Origin: Pedobacter sp. V48
GTDB lineage: Bacteria > Bacteroidota > Bacteroidia > Sphingobacteriales > Sphingobacteriaceae
Length of the DNA: 64,000 nucleotides
Assembly (NCBI RefSeq): GCF_000523515.1
Contig: NZ_AWRU01000001.1
Location: 273,133-337,132, forward strand
Direction of reading: 5' to 3'
The stretch's first letter is position 1. Each line of letters begins with the position of its first letter. The notes beneath the pieces were generated by a model. The model made no database searches, had not been told where the DNA came from, and saw only the letters and a program-made list of their open reading frames with translations. The translations under genes and the position numbers were made by a program. Shown here one piece after another: positions 52,418-62,128 of this stretch.

Positions 52418-54358
52418 TTATTTATTTAATGATTTGATCCAGGTCGCAATTTTGGTAACCTCATCTTTTGGAACATTGGACATAGGCGGCATCGGAGTGG
52501 AATAATCCGGCCAATGCTCTGGTTTAGGCGTATAAATCAGGCTTATTAGTTCCTCGACCGTATATTTTTTGGTAGAAATCTCTTTAAAAGACGGGCCAAC
52601 TTGTCGCTTCTCTGCATTGTGACAGGCAAGGCAGGTATTTTTAGCGAGAAGCCCTTTCACCTGATCGTAAGTTGGAATTTTTGTCGTTAACATTTTTTTA
52701 CCCGACAAGGAAGCTCCACTTTGTCCCGGGGACAGTTTGTTAACAGAAGATGAATTTCTGGTGCTTACTTCGGTAAGGCTAAGTGCCTTTCCTTCCGGGA
52801 TATTGTTTAAAGTATAATATGCTGTTGGATGTACAAGGCTATAGTAATTCTCCTGCGAGCGAATCCCATTTAAGGTGATATTGTGAACATATCCTTTGCG
52901 GAGGTTGGCTACGATAATACGGGCAGTCAGGCCATCAGCTGAAACGCGAACGCCTTTAACACTACACTTCTGGGTATTGACCGGGGGACTTCCATACACA
53001 CTGTGGTATTTATAAATGAAGCTTTCCACTGAATAAGAAGCAAGATCCAAGGCATATTTTTTATCAACAGGTTTGGTAAATTCTATTTCAAACCCATCAG
53101 GCATGGCTTTGATGCTGAGCATTTCAAAAGGGGTTTTGTTGTTCCAAACCAGTCGCTGGATCCCCTCTGTGGCCTCACCGGCCGAACCCCATCCCCGGTT
53201 GGTCTCCCCGGCAAACAACGACCCATCCTTTCCCCAGGCCAGACGAACGATACCCGACTGAAACCCACTTCTGAAAGGCCACGCGGCCCCCTGATACTCA
53301 CCGTTTATCTTCTCCATAAACACACGGCTAACCATACTCTGTCCCTGATCGCCCACCAGAAGCTGTCCAGCAAAAGGACCAAAGGAACCTGGAGGAATTT
53401 TTACAATCTCAGAATTTGAAATACCCAGAATTCCGTGAGGTAGCCACACTGCGGGTATTTGCAGTTCAGGAAAGTTCTTCTTCATATCCATCTCGGTTAC
53501 CACCTTTGCATTCACATCGTTCTCTGGCTTTACACTGTTCCCCTTGCTATCGTAAATCATTTTTGTTTCATTCTTAGCAAAGAACTGTTCTGTGGTAAGT
53601 TTTATTGGAGAATGTGGTAAATTAGCCCACACCAAGCTGGATGGATGCCCCATAAATGCGCCTTTTTTCACTTGCATGATACTTCCAGAGCCAACCCAAT
53701 CCCCCTGATTATCAGTATAGAAAAGCTGATCATCAATCATACTAATTCCGCAAGGCGAGCGCATACCTGCAGCCCAAGGCTCGACTCTTCCATCTTCAAA
53801 AATATGAAGTGCCCAGCCCCTCCATGGAACCATACTTATCGGGTTCCACCAGGTTGGCGGAAATCCAAGATTCAGGGTTACAAAAAAAGATCCATCGGCA
53901 GCTAGCTTAGGGCCAAAACTATACTCATGGTAATTTCCTGACAATGGCCATGCATAAACAGTTTCAAAATCATCCGCCACTCCGTCGTTGTCTGTATCTG
54001 TCATTTTAGTAAGTTCCCCGCGTTGAACACAATAAAATGATCCGTTTTTGTAGGCAAGCCCTAGCACCTCATGAAGACCCGAAGCAAACTTTTGGAATGT
54101 TGGCTTCAGTGAAGAAGGGTTTTTCACAATGAAAACATCGCCCCTTCTGGTAGTGACCCCCAAATCGCCGTTAGGCAATGTACAGAGTCCACCTACTTCG
54201 AGAATTACTCCTTCCGGAGCGGGCACTTTCATGATCTTAAAATAATCATCTTCCTTTGGAGATTCTGCCTGGGCTAAGCATATTATTGACATCAGTATAA
54301 ATGTCATCATCAACAGGCACGAAATACCGTTTTTATAATAATTGAAATAAATATTCAT
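52418..54358 (-). CDS. Beta-propeller dehydrogenase-like protein with C-terminal cytochrome c domain
   Basis: 646-aa exported protein. A signal-like helix (about 12-31) precedes a six-bladed propeller as in sorbosone/glucose dehydrogenase-like or PVC-type proteins (VGGLCTLPNGDLGVTTRRGDVF, TDTDNDGVADDFETVYAWPL, GMRSPCGISMIDDQLFYTDNQGDW, LVGDQGQSMVSRVF, RLAWGKDGSLFAGETNRGWG). The last 80 residues are a cytochrome c with CLACH (Cys576-His580) and a Met-rich TPMPPM axial-ligand region. Likely periplasmic electron transfer coupled to oxidation of a sugar or alcohol. Four bases separate it from the upstream unknown gene and 33 from the DUF1080 gene. Confidence 0.88.
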   Translation of the reverse strand: MNIYFNYYKNGISCLLMMTFILMSIICLAQAESPKEDDYFKIMKVPAPEGVILEVGGLCTLPNGDLGVTTRRGDVFIVKNPSSLKPTFQKFASGLHEVLGLAYKNGSFYCVQRGELTKMTDTDNDGVADDFETVYAWPLSGNYHEYSFGPKLAADGSFFVTLNLGFPPTWWNPISMVPWRGWALHIFEDGRVEPWAAGMRSPCGISMIDDQLFYTDNQGDWVGSGSIMQVKKGAFMGHPSSLVWANLPHSPIKLTTEQFFAKNETKMIYDSKGNSVKPENDVNAKVVTEMDMKKNFPELQIPAVWLPHGILGISNSEIVKIPPGSFGPFAGQLLVGDQGQSMVSRVFMEKINGEYQGAAWPFRSGFQSGIVRLAWGKDGSLFAGETNRGWGSAGEATEGIQRLVWNNKTPFEMLSIKAMPDGFEIEFTKPVDKKYALDLASYSVESFIYKYHSVYGSPPVNTQKCSVKGVRVSADGLTARIIVANLRKGYVHNITLNGIRSQENYYSLVHPTAYYTLNNIPEGKALSLTEVSTRNSSSVNKLSPGQSGASLSGKKMLTTKIPTYDQVKGLLAKNTCLACHNAEKRQVGPSFKEISTKKYTVEELISLIYTPKPEHWPDYSTPMPPMSNVPKDEVTKIATWIKSLNK

Positions 54359-54362
54359 CTGG

Positions 54363-55112
54363 CTATTGGTTAAAAAGAATGGAGTAAATGATCTTACCTT
54401 GGAACGGAACCAGAAGTTCCTGAGTTCCTTGTATGGTTCTGACGACAGGTTTCAATGCCTTCTCATCCTCAACGGTAATGGAATAAGCTTTATCTGAAAT
54501 GACATATTTACCATCTTTCTGTTCGATAGCATTTGCTCTGGCAAGGCACAAGTATAAATCTTTGGCACTTCCCTCTGCTTCGATTTCGCGCCGGATGCCC
54601 TGGCTACCATCAATAACCCTGGTCATATCCTTAACACTTAATCCGTAAATCCGGTACTTAAACACTGGCAGACCTGATGCATCAAGTGTATAGCCCTTAG
54701 GTTTGAAGCCCGACCCAGTTGTGTCTTTTTTTAATTCACTTTGTAGTGTTGCTAACCGCTGAATCTGTGGTATGGCATCACCGATCTGGATCGCTTTTCC
54801 GAGTGGCCGCGAAGAACCATCTCCTCTATCATGCCACATTGGTGTTGCATCCAGAAATTCCCCTTTCCACAATAGCACTAATTCGCCATTGTCGGCGTCG
54901 TAGGTGTAATGCACTTGCATAGGACTACCTATGCTGATGGCATGCGAAACTCGTTTACCACCATCAAGATCGATGAAACTACGGAGCAGGGTATTGCGGT
55001 CTGCCTTAATGATTATTGGGTCGACTTTGGTCTCCTGCGCAGCCGCCGGCCGGCTAATTAGAAAACAAAAGGCCGATGCACCGGCAACAAAAAAATAAGA
55101 ATATAAATTCAT
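54363..55112 (-). CDS. Exported protein of unknown function, partner of the cytochrome c protein
   Basis: 249-aa exported protein with signal peptide ending ARPAAAQ-like (PAAAQE). The mature part is beta-rich, with YTYDADNGELVLLWKGEFLDATPMWHDRGDG and PVFKYRIYGLSVKDMTRVIDG as striking stretches. I recall a similar domain accompanying or fused to propeller-cytochrome proteins in related organisms; that is memory, not a shown match. The downstream cytochrome gene starts four bases after the stop, so the two products probably act together. No catalytic residues identified. Confidence 0.7.
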   Translation of the reverse strand: MNLYSYFFVAGASAFCFLISRPAAAQETKVDPIIIKADRNTLLRSFIDLDGGKRVSHAISIGSPMQVHYTYDADNGELVLLWKGEFLDATPMWHDRGDGSSRPLGKAIQIGDAIPQIQRLATLQSELKKDTTGSGFKPKGYTLDASGLPVFKYRIYGLSVKDMTRVIDGSQGIRREIEAEGSAKDLYLCLARANAIEQKDGKYVISDKAYSITVEDEKALKPVVRTIQGTQELLVPFQGKIIYSILFNQ

Positions 55113-55234
55113 GCTTATCTGTATAATATTTGGTTAATTAAGCGTATTGGTTTAGTACTATTTTCAAAATTAGACTACTGATTAGCACACAACCTATCAA
55201 TAGGATACCGTTTCCTTCTGTAGATCGCTGAGCA

Positions 55235-57433
55235 TTATTTAACAACGATCTTTATTTTTTGAGAAATATTGCCTGAGGAATTTCCCATTTGGAGCATAAA
55301 GTCTCCTGCCTCAATGTTCCAATCCTTTTTCCCCTCATCATAGAAAGCAAAATCAGCAACTTTTACGTCCAACTCAACAGTTTTCGTTTCTCCGGGCTGC
55401 AGAAACACTTTCTCAAAGGCTTTCAACTCTTTAACCGGGCGGGGCACCGTACATATCGGATCATTTACATACAATTGAGCAACTTCAGCACCATACCGTG
55501 AGCCTGTGTTCTTCAGGGTGAATTTTACCCTGATAACATCGTCTTTGCTATAAGTTAATCTATCCGTAGAAAGTGGTCCCAAGTCAAAGCTGGTATAAGA
55601 AAGCCCAAACCCAAAAGAAAATTGAGGGGCTATTTTTTTAGTATCAAACCAGCGATATCCTACCAGGATGTCTTCTTTGTAATATTGATTAACGCTGTCC
55701 CCGGGATAAGAGATTTTTCCATAAAAATGTGCAGCATTATCCTCCAGTTTTTTTGGAAAAGAGAAGGGCAGTTTACCCGATGGGTTTACCTCACCCGAGA
55801 TCACGTCAGCCAATGCATTTCCGGCTTCAGCGCCGAGATACCAGCCCTGGATAATGGCAGGGACTTTATTGACCCATGGCATCGACACGGCATTACCACT
55901 AAGCAGTACCACAGCCGTGTTTTTGTTCACTTTCAACAACGCATCAATCAGTTTATCCTGACCAAAAGGAAGGCTCAGCGACTGGCGATCCCCACCTTCA
56001 CAATCCTGAAAGTGATTTTTGTTCAGCCCTCCGATAAAAAATACAATATCGGCGTGCTTTGCAACGTCCATGGCAGCAGCAATCAGCGAATCTGCGTTTA
56101 GCTTCGAAGGTTCTTCACGTCCGTATACTGCCGGCCCGGAGGCATAGCCAAGACTGTAAACAATATGATCTTTTCCGTATTTAGCGGTTAATCCTTCCAA
56201 TGGTGATTGCTCATAGGCCACCTTGAGTGATGATGACCCGCCACCGATTACCAGACTACGGGTTGCATTTTCTCCGATCACGGCAATCTTTTTGTATTGA
56301 CCCGCAGGAACGGGAAAGAATTGCTGCTCATTCTTCAACAGCACGATTCCCTCCTGAGCAATCCTAAGGGCTGCTTCGCTGTGCTGGGGAGACACGAAAC
56401 GGCCAAAAGGCCTGTTGGGGCTCATGGTGGTCCGGAAAATTAAACGCAGTATGCGTCGGGACTTGTCATCGAGTAAAGTGATGTCATACTTTCCCTCTTT
56501 AATTCCTTTAAGGAAAGGATTAGCCAGATAGTAATCTGAGTAAGGGAACTTGCCCTTGGTTGTCAAACCATCGGTATAGGTACCCATTTCCAGATCCAGC
56601 CCATTATTGACCGCCTGGTCAGTATCATGAACACCGCCCCAGTCACTAATCACCACCCCGTCAAATTTCCAGTCACCCTTTAGAATCTTGTTCAAAAGCA
56701 AGTCATTATGGCAACAATGCCGTCCTCTGAATTGATTGTATGCGCCCATGATCGACCATACTTTCGCTTCCTGCACTGCTGCCTTGAAAGCAGGCAGATA
56801 GATCTCGTTAAGGGCGCGATCACTTAGGTCAACATTGATATGACCACGCCAGGCTTCCTGATTGTTCAGTGCAAAATGTTTGACGCATGCCGCTACGCCG
56901 ATGGATTGAACGCCTTGTATATAAGGCACCACCATACGGGAACTGAGGTAGGGATCTTCACCCAGATATTCAAAATTCCGGCCGTTTAATGGTGTACGGT
57001 AAATGTTTACGCCAGGCCCTAATAACACTGTTTTATTGCGGTAACGCGCTTCTTCTCCGATGGATGTGCCGTAAAGCAAAGATAATTTAGGATTGAATGT
57101 AGCCGACAGGCAGGTGAGTGCCGGAAAAGCGGTACAAGAATCGTTTGTCCAATTTGCCCCACCCCATTCATCCCACAAAACTTCTTCCCGTATGCCGTGC
57201 GGGCCATCGTCGGTCCAAACTTCAGGGATTCCCAAACGAGGCACCCCTTTTGAACTGAATTTAGACTGGGCATAGCAAAGGGACACCTTTTCTTCAGCAG
57301 CCATCAGCGAAAGCGCATTTTCAACCCGCTCTTCAATGGGTTTGCTTAGGTCAAGGTAAATTGGCTGTTTCTGCTGCGCCGTTACCAGTAACGAGGCACC
57401 TATTGCTGCGACAGCTAAAAATATCGATTTCAT
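55235..57433 (-). CDS. GH3 beta-glycosidase (beta-glucosidase/beta-xylosidase type)
   Basis: 732-aa exported exo-beta-glycosidase with signal peptide MKSIFLAVAAIGASLLVTAQ. N-terminal barrel with WTDDGPHGIREE, GPGVNIYRTPLNGRNFEYLGEDPYLS, KHFALNNQE and VVISDWGGVHD with nucleophile Asp264. The alpha/beta sandwich follows (about 370-560, GLNKNHFQDCEGGDRQSLSLP), and a fibronectin type III-like domain closes the protein (about 640-720). It would turn oligosaccharides from the GH5 enzymes into monosaccharides in the periplasm. First enzyme gene after the hybrid regulator; the 247-base gap to it has no recognised promoter match. Confidence 0.94.
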   Translation of the reverse strand: MKSIFLAVAAIGASLLVTAQQKQPIYLDLSKPIEERVENALSLMAAEEKVSLCYAQSKFSSKGVPRLGIPEVWTDDGPHGIREEVLWDEWGGANWTNDSCTAFPALTCLSATFNPKLSLLYGTSIGEEARYRNKTVLLGPGVNIYRTPLNGRNFEYLGEDPYLSSRMVVPYIQGVQSIGVAACVKHFALNNQEAWRGHINVDLSDRALNEIYLPAFKAAVQEAKVWSIMGAYNQFRGRHCCHNDLLLNKILKGDWKFDGVVISDWGGVHDTDQAVNNGLDLEMGTYTDGLTTKGKFPYSDYYLANPFLKGIKEGKYDITLLDDKSRRILRLIFRTTMSPNRPFGRFVSPQHSEAALRIAQEGIVLLKNEQQFFPVPAGQYKKIAVIGENATRSLVIGGGSSSLKVAYEQSPLEGLTAKYGKDHIVYSLGYASGPAVYGREEPSKLNADSLIAAAMDVAKHADIVFFIGGLNKNHFQDCEGGDRQSLSLPFGQDKLIDALLKVNKNTAVVLLSGNAVSMPWVNKVPAIIQGWYLGAEAGNALADVISGEVNPSGKLPFSFPKKLEDNAAHFYGKISYPGDSVNQYYKEDILVGYRWFDTKKIAPQFSFGFGLSYTSFDLGPLSTDRLTYSKDDVIRVKFTLKNTGSRYGAEVAQLYVNDPICTVPRPVKELKAFEKVFLQPGETKTVELDVKVADFAFYDEGKKDWNIEAGDFMLQMGNSSGNISQKIKIVVK

Positions 57434-57680
57434 TTAGTTTATATTCTTTGGTTTTGGTTTTCGTTTCTCTCCGATCAGGTGCCTGTCACAATTTTACAAC
57501 AGATTTAAAAGTTGAGGAGCTACCGGATTTTACCACACAAAACTACACTCCGCTATACTGGCCGCAGAGCAGTAATGTTAAAGAAGTAAGCAGAAATGTT
57601 AACCAACCAGCGGTGGACCCGGAAAGATCTCCGGCTCAGGAAGGAGATAAAAAAGAGTTAAAACAATGATAATCTAATTA

Positions 57681-60600
57681 TTATATTTTTTTATTTCTCT
57701 TTTCCGCGATATATTCAGAAGGAAGCACATTGTATTTTGCCTTAAAGGATTTCGCAAAGTAATTAGGAGTACTGAAACCGACCATATAGCAGATCTCAGC
57801 AATAGTTTTATTGCTTTTTTCCAATAATACTGCTGCTTTTTCCAGCTTAACCGATCTGATAAAGTCTACCGGAGTTTTACCGGTCACCTTTAAGCATTTT
57901 TTGTACAGGGAGACCCTGCTCATGGCAATATGCCTACTCAGGTCCTCTACAGACAACTGGGGGTTGTGAAGATTCTCTTCAATGTAAACCAACGCAGCGT
58001 TCAAAAATTTAGCATCGTCCGATTCAATTTCCATTTCCGGCGATGAGATGTTAATTTGCCTGGTATAAGTTCTTTTAAATGTCTGATGAAGAGTGAGCAG
58101 GTTTTTGATCTTGGAATGTAGGATCTCAAAATTAAAAGGCTTTGTCATATAATCGTTCGCCCCTGTTTCCAATCCCTTAAGTTGTTCTTCTTCGGTCGTC
58201 AATGCCGTTAACAAGATGATGGGAATATGCTTCGTCCGTTCATCTGATTTTATTTTTCCGCACAATTCGTTACCATTCATTTCAGGCATACTGATATCGG
58301 AAACAATCAAATGTGGGTGCAGGGCAAGTGCCTTTTGCCAACCTTCTTTGCCATTTGAGGCCTCTTCTATTTTATAAAAAACGCGTAAATTATCCTTGAG
58401 ATAAAACCTGAAGTCCTCGTTGTCCTCAACCAACAATATCACAGGTGCATTTTTCGTGCGCAGACGCTCACCAGTGGACTCTTTTCCTTCATTTTTTTTA
58501 TCCGATCTCCCCTCGTCCGGCCAATCAGCACATTCCGCATCTTTTTGCTCCAGCACAACAAGGGATACAGGTGCAATATTAAGGTGTACCGTAAAACAAC
58601 TACCCAAACCTGGCTCACTTTCTACCCTGATTTCACCGTCATGCATCTTCACAAATTCTTTTGTAATGGAAAGGCCAATTCCCGAACCCTGATTAAGAAT
58701 AGAAGCGGAAGTTTCATTTTGAAAAAACCGCTCAAAAATATGCTCCTGTTTATCTTTTGGAATGCCAATTCCTGAGTCTAACACTTTTAACTCCAATAAA
58801 ACCCTTCCATCTGATGTCGGGTTCGGGAGTGTTTGTAATTCTACACTCACATTTCCTCCTGAAGGCGTAAATTTAAAAGCATTCGACAGTAAGTTGAACA
58901 ATATCCGCTCGACCTTATCCTGATCATAAGAGACGTATAAATTGTCAATTGCACTTTTGAAAGTTAATTTGATTTGCTTCCGCTCTGCCAGGTCATAAAA
59001 AGATTCTGTTGCCTCCCTAATAAAGGAGACAATTTCGCCATCACTCCTGTTCAGCTGCAATTCCTGTTCTTCCATTTTACGGAAGTCGAGCAACTGGTTT
59101 ACCAGATTTAACAAACGCCTTGCATTTCTTTTTATCATAGACAGCTGACCATGACGCTCCTTCTCTTTGGCTTCAACTAAAAGTTTATCTACAGGGGCCA
59201 GAATTAACGAAATAGGCGTCCTGAACTCATGGCTCAAATTGGTCAAAAATTTAATTTTCAATAGATCAAGCTCCCGCAGTCTTTCTGCTTCCTTACGATC
59301 CTGTTCCCGCAATTGCCTGGCCTGAATTCTTTCTTGTACCAAAGCAAATTCCTGTCGTAGCTTATTGATCCCCCGGTTTCGGATAAATAACAATAAAAAG
59401 CCGATGGCGAAAGCGTACAATAAATATGCCCACGTGGTGCGCCAGAAAGGGGGCAAAATTGTAATTTTCAGTTGCGACTCCGCTATAGGTATAGTATCAC
59501 TTTCATTAAAAGCCTTTACGTGAAAGGTATACTCTCCTGGGTCAAGGTTTGTAAAAGTGGCCTTGCGTATTTCTGAAGGAACGGTAAGCCAGCGATCATC
59601 AAATCCTTCCAAATTATATTTATAGGTAATCTTGTGGGGGGCAAAATAGTTGAGCAACGCAAATTGAAGTGAAAAAATATTTTCTTTATAGGTAAGGGTT
59701 AAATTTTTAAGGGCTGTGATGGATTCGGGCAGAATGATACGCCTATTTAGATTCTCGCCAACATGCACTTTATGATAAAACACCTCTAATTCGGTCATGG
59801 CCATGGCGGAAGGCGGCTGGATGTTTTGGATTTGGCTTGCTCTGAAAATATTAAAGCCATTTGGTCCTCCAAAAATCAATTCGCCAGTTTTTGTTTTATA
59901 TGCGGCATTGAAATTAAACTGGGTATTTTGCAACCCATCGGATTTATTGTATTTACTATATTGGAATTTATAGCTTTTGCCTTGTGCAACTACAGAAATC
60001 TTGTAAAGTCCTTTTCGGGAACTATACCAAATTTGATGCTGCTCATCTTCAAGAATTGCAAACACGGAATTTTCGGGCAGACCCGTATTTTCGTTTAAAT
60101 TATTGAACTTACCTGTTAGCGGGTTGTAGATACTTATGCCTTCTCTGGTCCCTATCCAGATCCACCCTCTTCCATCTTCTATAATTGAACTTACATCATT
60201 CAGTATCAAACTGTTTTTATCCTTACCATCATGTACCAATTGCGTAAATTTAGCCGTTTTATGATTCAGGATGTTAACACCCCCTGTAGTACCAATCCAG
60301 ATATTTTTATTTTTATCTTCATATAAACAGGAAATACCATATGAGTTCAAGGTATTTTTCACTGATGGATTAAAATGCTTAAATTTCTTGGTACTCCGGT
60401 CAAACAGATCTAATCCCCCAATTAAAGTGCCTACCCAAAGCCTGTTGGAAGAATCTTCTAATAAGGCATAAATTCGGTTATCTGAAAGGCTGGAAGGTTC
60501 TGCCGTATGTTTGAAATGTGTAAACTTCTGTCCGTCAAATGAATTAAGCCCGCCTAAAAAAGTTCCTATCCACAAAACACCCGAATGATCGATGCAGAGG

Positions 60601-61865
60601 CTTACCACAATATCATTACTTAAGGAGTTGTCATTTTCCGGGTTATTACGGTAGGTTTTAAACTCACCCGTACTCCTGTTCAAATGTATTAAACCCGAGC
60701 CATTTGTTCCAATCCATAGGTTGCCCATATTATCTTCTGCGAAGGCATTCACATCCTTCTGTAGGGCGTTATTTCTGGTTAAATACTGATTTCCAGGAAA
60801 TTTATAGATGCTTTTATGATAGTAACAAATTCCTTTCTTAGAAGTACCAATCCAGATGATACCGCTATTGTCTTTATACAAAGAAGCTATGCTGTTGTCG
60901 CTTAAAGCCCTCTGGTCATCTTCTCTACTTAAAATATAAGTGAATGTATTGGTCCGCTTGTCTAATATATTAACTCCTCCATGATCAGTCCCTATCCAGA
61001 TTTTCCCATCCTCTCCTTCCAGAACAGAGCCGACATTTTTAGAGCTTAGCCCCGAATAGTCTTGTTTTTTCCCAAAATAGTGGAATTTGTCGCTCGCCAC
61101 ATTGAGGTAATATAATCCAAAAAGATCACCCGGACTATAAATAAAAACATTGCCTTCAGCGTCAAGGCTGAGCTTGAGATTGAAATAATTCTCCTTTGTT
61201 CCTAGACGGTTTTTAACATCAAAATATCTGCTTGTTACCTTTTGTTGTTTTAAGTTAAACTTCTCCAGTACACCATTGGCGTAAATAACCCATAAATTAC
61301 CTTTTAAATCCTCGATAAAATCACTTATTATACCAGAAGACATGGAAGTTAATACGTCACTTTTAGGGGTATAACTCGTAGTGGTTTCGCTTTTAGAATC
61401 ATAACAAAAAATACCTTGATTTTCTATATAAAAATAGAGGCTACCCTTATTGTTGGTTTTTATCTCTCTAAGGTATCCACCAGGAATTTTATATTTTTGA
61501 AAGTGTTTATTCTGAAACCGCTCAAACTTTTCGGTTAAGGGATAGTATATACTGAAGCCACGATTAGATTTAATCCACAATTCTTTCTCGGGTCCCCCAA
61601 ATATATTGATAATGTAACCATCGGGTAAGCTGGTGCTATCCTTTGAATTATGTTGAAATATCTTGAATTCATGTCCGTCATAACGACTGAGCCCGGCGGT
61701 GGTACCAAACCACATAAATCCTTTTTGATCTTTGTATATCGCATTTACCTGATTGTCTGATAAACCATTTGAAATATCTAAATGGGAAAACTGGTATACA
61801 TTATCCTGCGCAAAAAGAGAATTATACAGCAGGAATGCGCTGATCAGGGCTAAAAACCGAAACAT
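57681..61865 (-). CDS. Hybrid two-component system sensor/regulator (HTCS) of a polysaccharide utilisation locus
   Basis: 1394-aa one-protein sensor, kinase and transcription factor. Signal peptide (1-19); periplasmic two-propeller sensor of reg_prop repeats (about 25-690, many D/N-x-x-G-x-I/LWIGT motifs); Y_Y_Y domain (about 738-802); transmembrane helix (about 812-829); histidine kinase with phospho-acceptor His879 in FLTNLSHEFRTP and ATP-binding LLSNAFKFTPSGG, DSGIGIP, GSGIGLS; receiver domain (about 1141-1255) with Asp1190 in LIVSDISMPEMNG; AraC helix-turn-helix (about 1300-1390). HTCS proteins bind a glycan-derived oligosaccharide or monosaccharide and activate the adjacent locus, here most likely the GH3-to-GH43 genes downstream on the same strand. 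Confidence 0.96.
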   Translation of the reverse strand: MFRFLALISAFLLYNSLFAQDNVYQFSHLDISNGLSDNQVNAIYKDQKGFMWFGTTAGLSRYDGHEFKIFQHNSKDSTSLPDGYIINIFGGPEKELWIKSNRGFSIYYPLTEKFERFQNKHFQKYKIPGGYLREIKTNNKGSLYFYIENQGIFCYDSKSETTTSYTPKSDVLTSMSSGIISDFIEDLKGNLWVIYANGVLEKFNLKQQKVTSRYFDVKNRLGTKENYFNLKLSLDAEGNVFIYSPGDLFGLYYLNVASDKFHYFGKKQDYSGLSSKNVGSVLEGEDGKIWIGTDHGGVNILDKRTNTFTYILSREDDQRALSDNSIASLYKDNSGIIWIGTSKKGICYYHKSIYKFPGNQYLTRNNALQKDVNAFAEDNMGNLWIGTNGSGLIHLNRSTGEFKTYRNNPENDNSLSNDIVVSLCIDHSGVLWIGTFLGGLNSFDGQKFTHFKHTAEPSSLSDNRIYALLEDSSNRLWVGTLIGGLDLFDRSTKKFKHFNPSVKNTLNSYGISCLYEDKNKNIWIGTTGGVNILNHKTAKFTQLVHDGKDKNSLILNDVSSIIEDGRGWIWIGTREGISIYNPLTGKFNNLNENTGLPENSVFAILEDEQHQIWYSSRKGLYKISVVAQGKSYKFQYSKYNKSDGLQNTQFNFNAAYKTKTGELIFGGPNGFNIFRASQIQNIQPPSAMAMTELEVFYHKVHVGENLNRRIILPESITALKNLTLTYKENIFSLQFALLNYFAPHKITYKYNLEGFDDRWLTVPSEIRKATFTNLDPGEYTFHVKAFNESDTIPIAESQLKITILPPFWRTTWAYLLYAFAIGFLLLFIRNRGINKLRQEFALVQERIQARQLREQDRKEAERLRELDLLKIKFLTNLSHEFRTPISLILAPVDKLLVEAKEKERHGQLSMIKRNARRLLNLVNQLLDFRKMEEQELQLNRSDGEIVSFIREATESFYDLAERKQIKLTFKSAIDNLYVSYDQDKVERILFNLLSNAFKFTPSGGNVSVELQTLPNPTSDGRVLLELKVLDSGIGIPKDKQEHIFERFFQNETSASILNQGSGIGLSITKEFVKMHDGEIRVESEPGLGSCFTVHLNIAPVSLVVLEQKDAECADWPDEGRSDKKNEGKESTGERLRTKNAPVILLVEDNEDFRFYLKDNLRVFYKIEEASNGKEGWQKALALHPHLIVSDISMPEMNGNELCGKIKSDERTKHIPIILLTALTTEEEQLKGLETGANDYMTKPFNFEILHSKIKNLLTLHQTFKRTYTRQINISSPEMEIESDDAKFLNAALVYIEENLHNPQLSVEDLSRHIAMSRVSLYKKCLKVTGKTPVDFIRSVKLEKAAVLLEKSNKTIAEICYMVGFSTPNYFAKSFKAKYNVLPSEYIAEKRNKKI

Positions 61866-62128
61866 ATATTTTTCTATTAAATGCTTTAGTCATTCTCCGG
61901 ATGCCAGGAACAATTAAAGCTAAAACCCAAACAGGTTATAATTGGTTGCGTAATATTGGTATAGCTAAGCTACACTTTAATCTGGATTTTTTTAATAACC
62001 CTCCTCCTTAACCATCAGTTGATGGGCCGGAAGTTTTTAGGGACTGTTACTAGAGTTTAAACGCCAGATATAGCAAAAGGCTATAACCGACGTTTCAGAG
62101 CGTGCATATTGCAAATTCGATAAAAATC

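Noticed and set aside
55622..56101. A 159-codon + strand frame inside the GH3 gene
   Set aside because: Antisense to a well-conserved GH3 coding region and without recognisable motifs.
57361..57669. A 102-codon + strand frame between the GH3 and HTCS genes
   Set aside because: It begins inside the GH3 signal-peptide region on the other strand, has no family feature, no start signal and no separate promoter; the region is more simply the GH3 upstream region.
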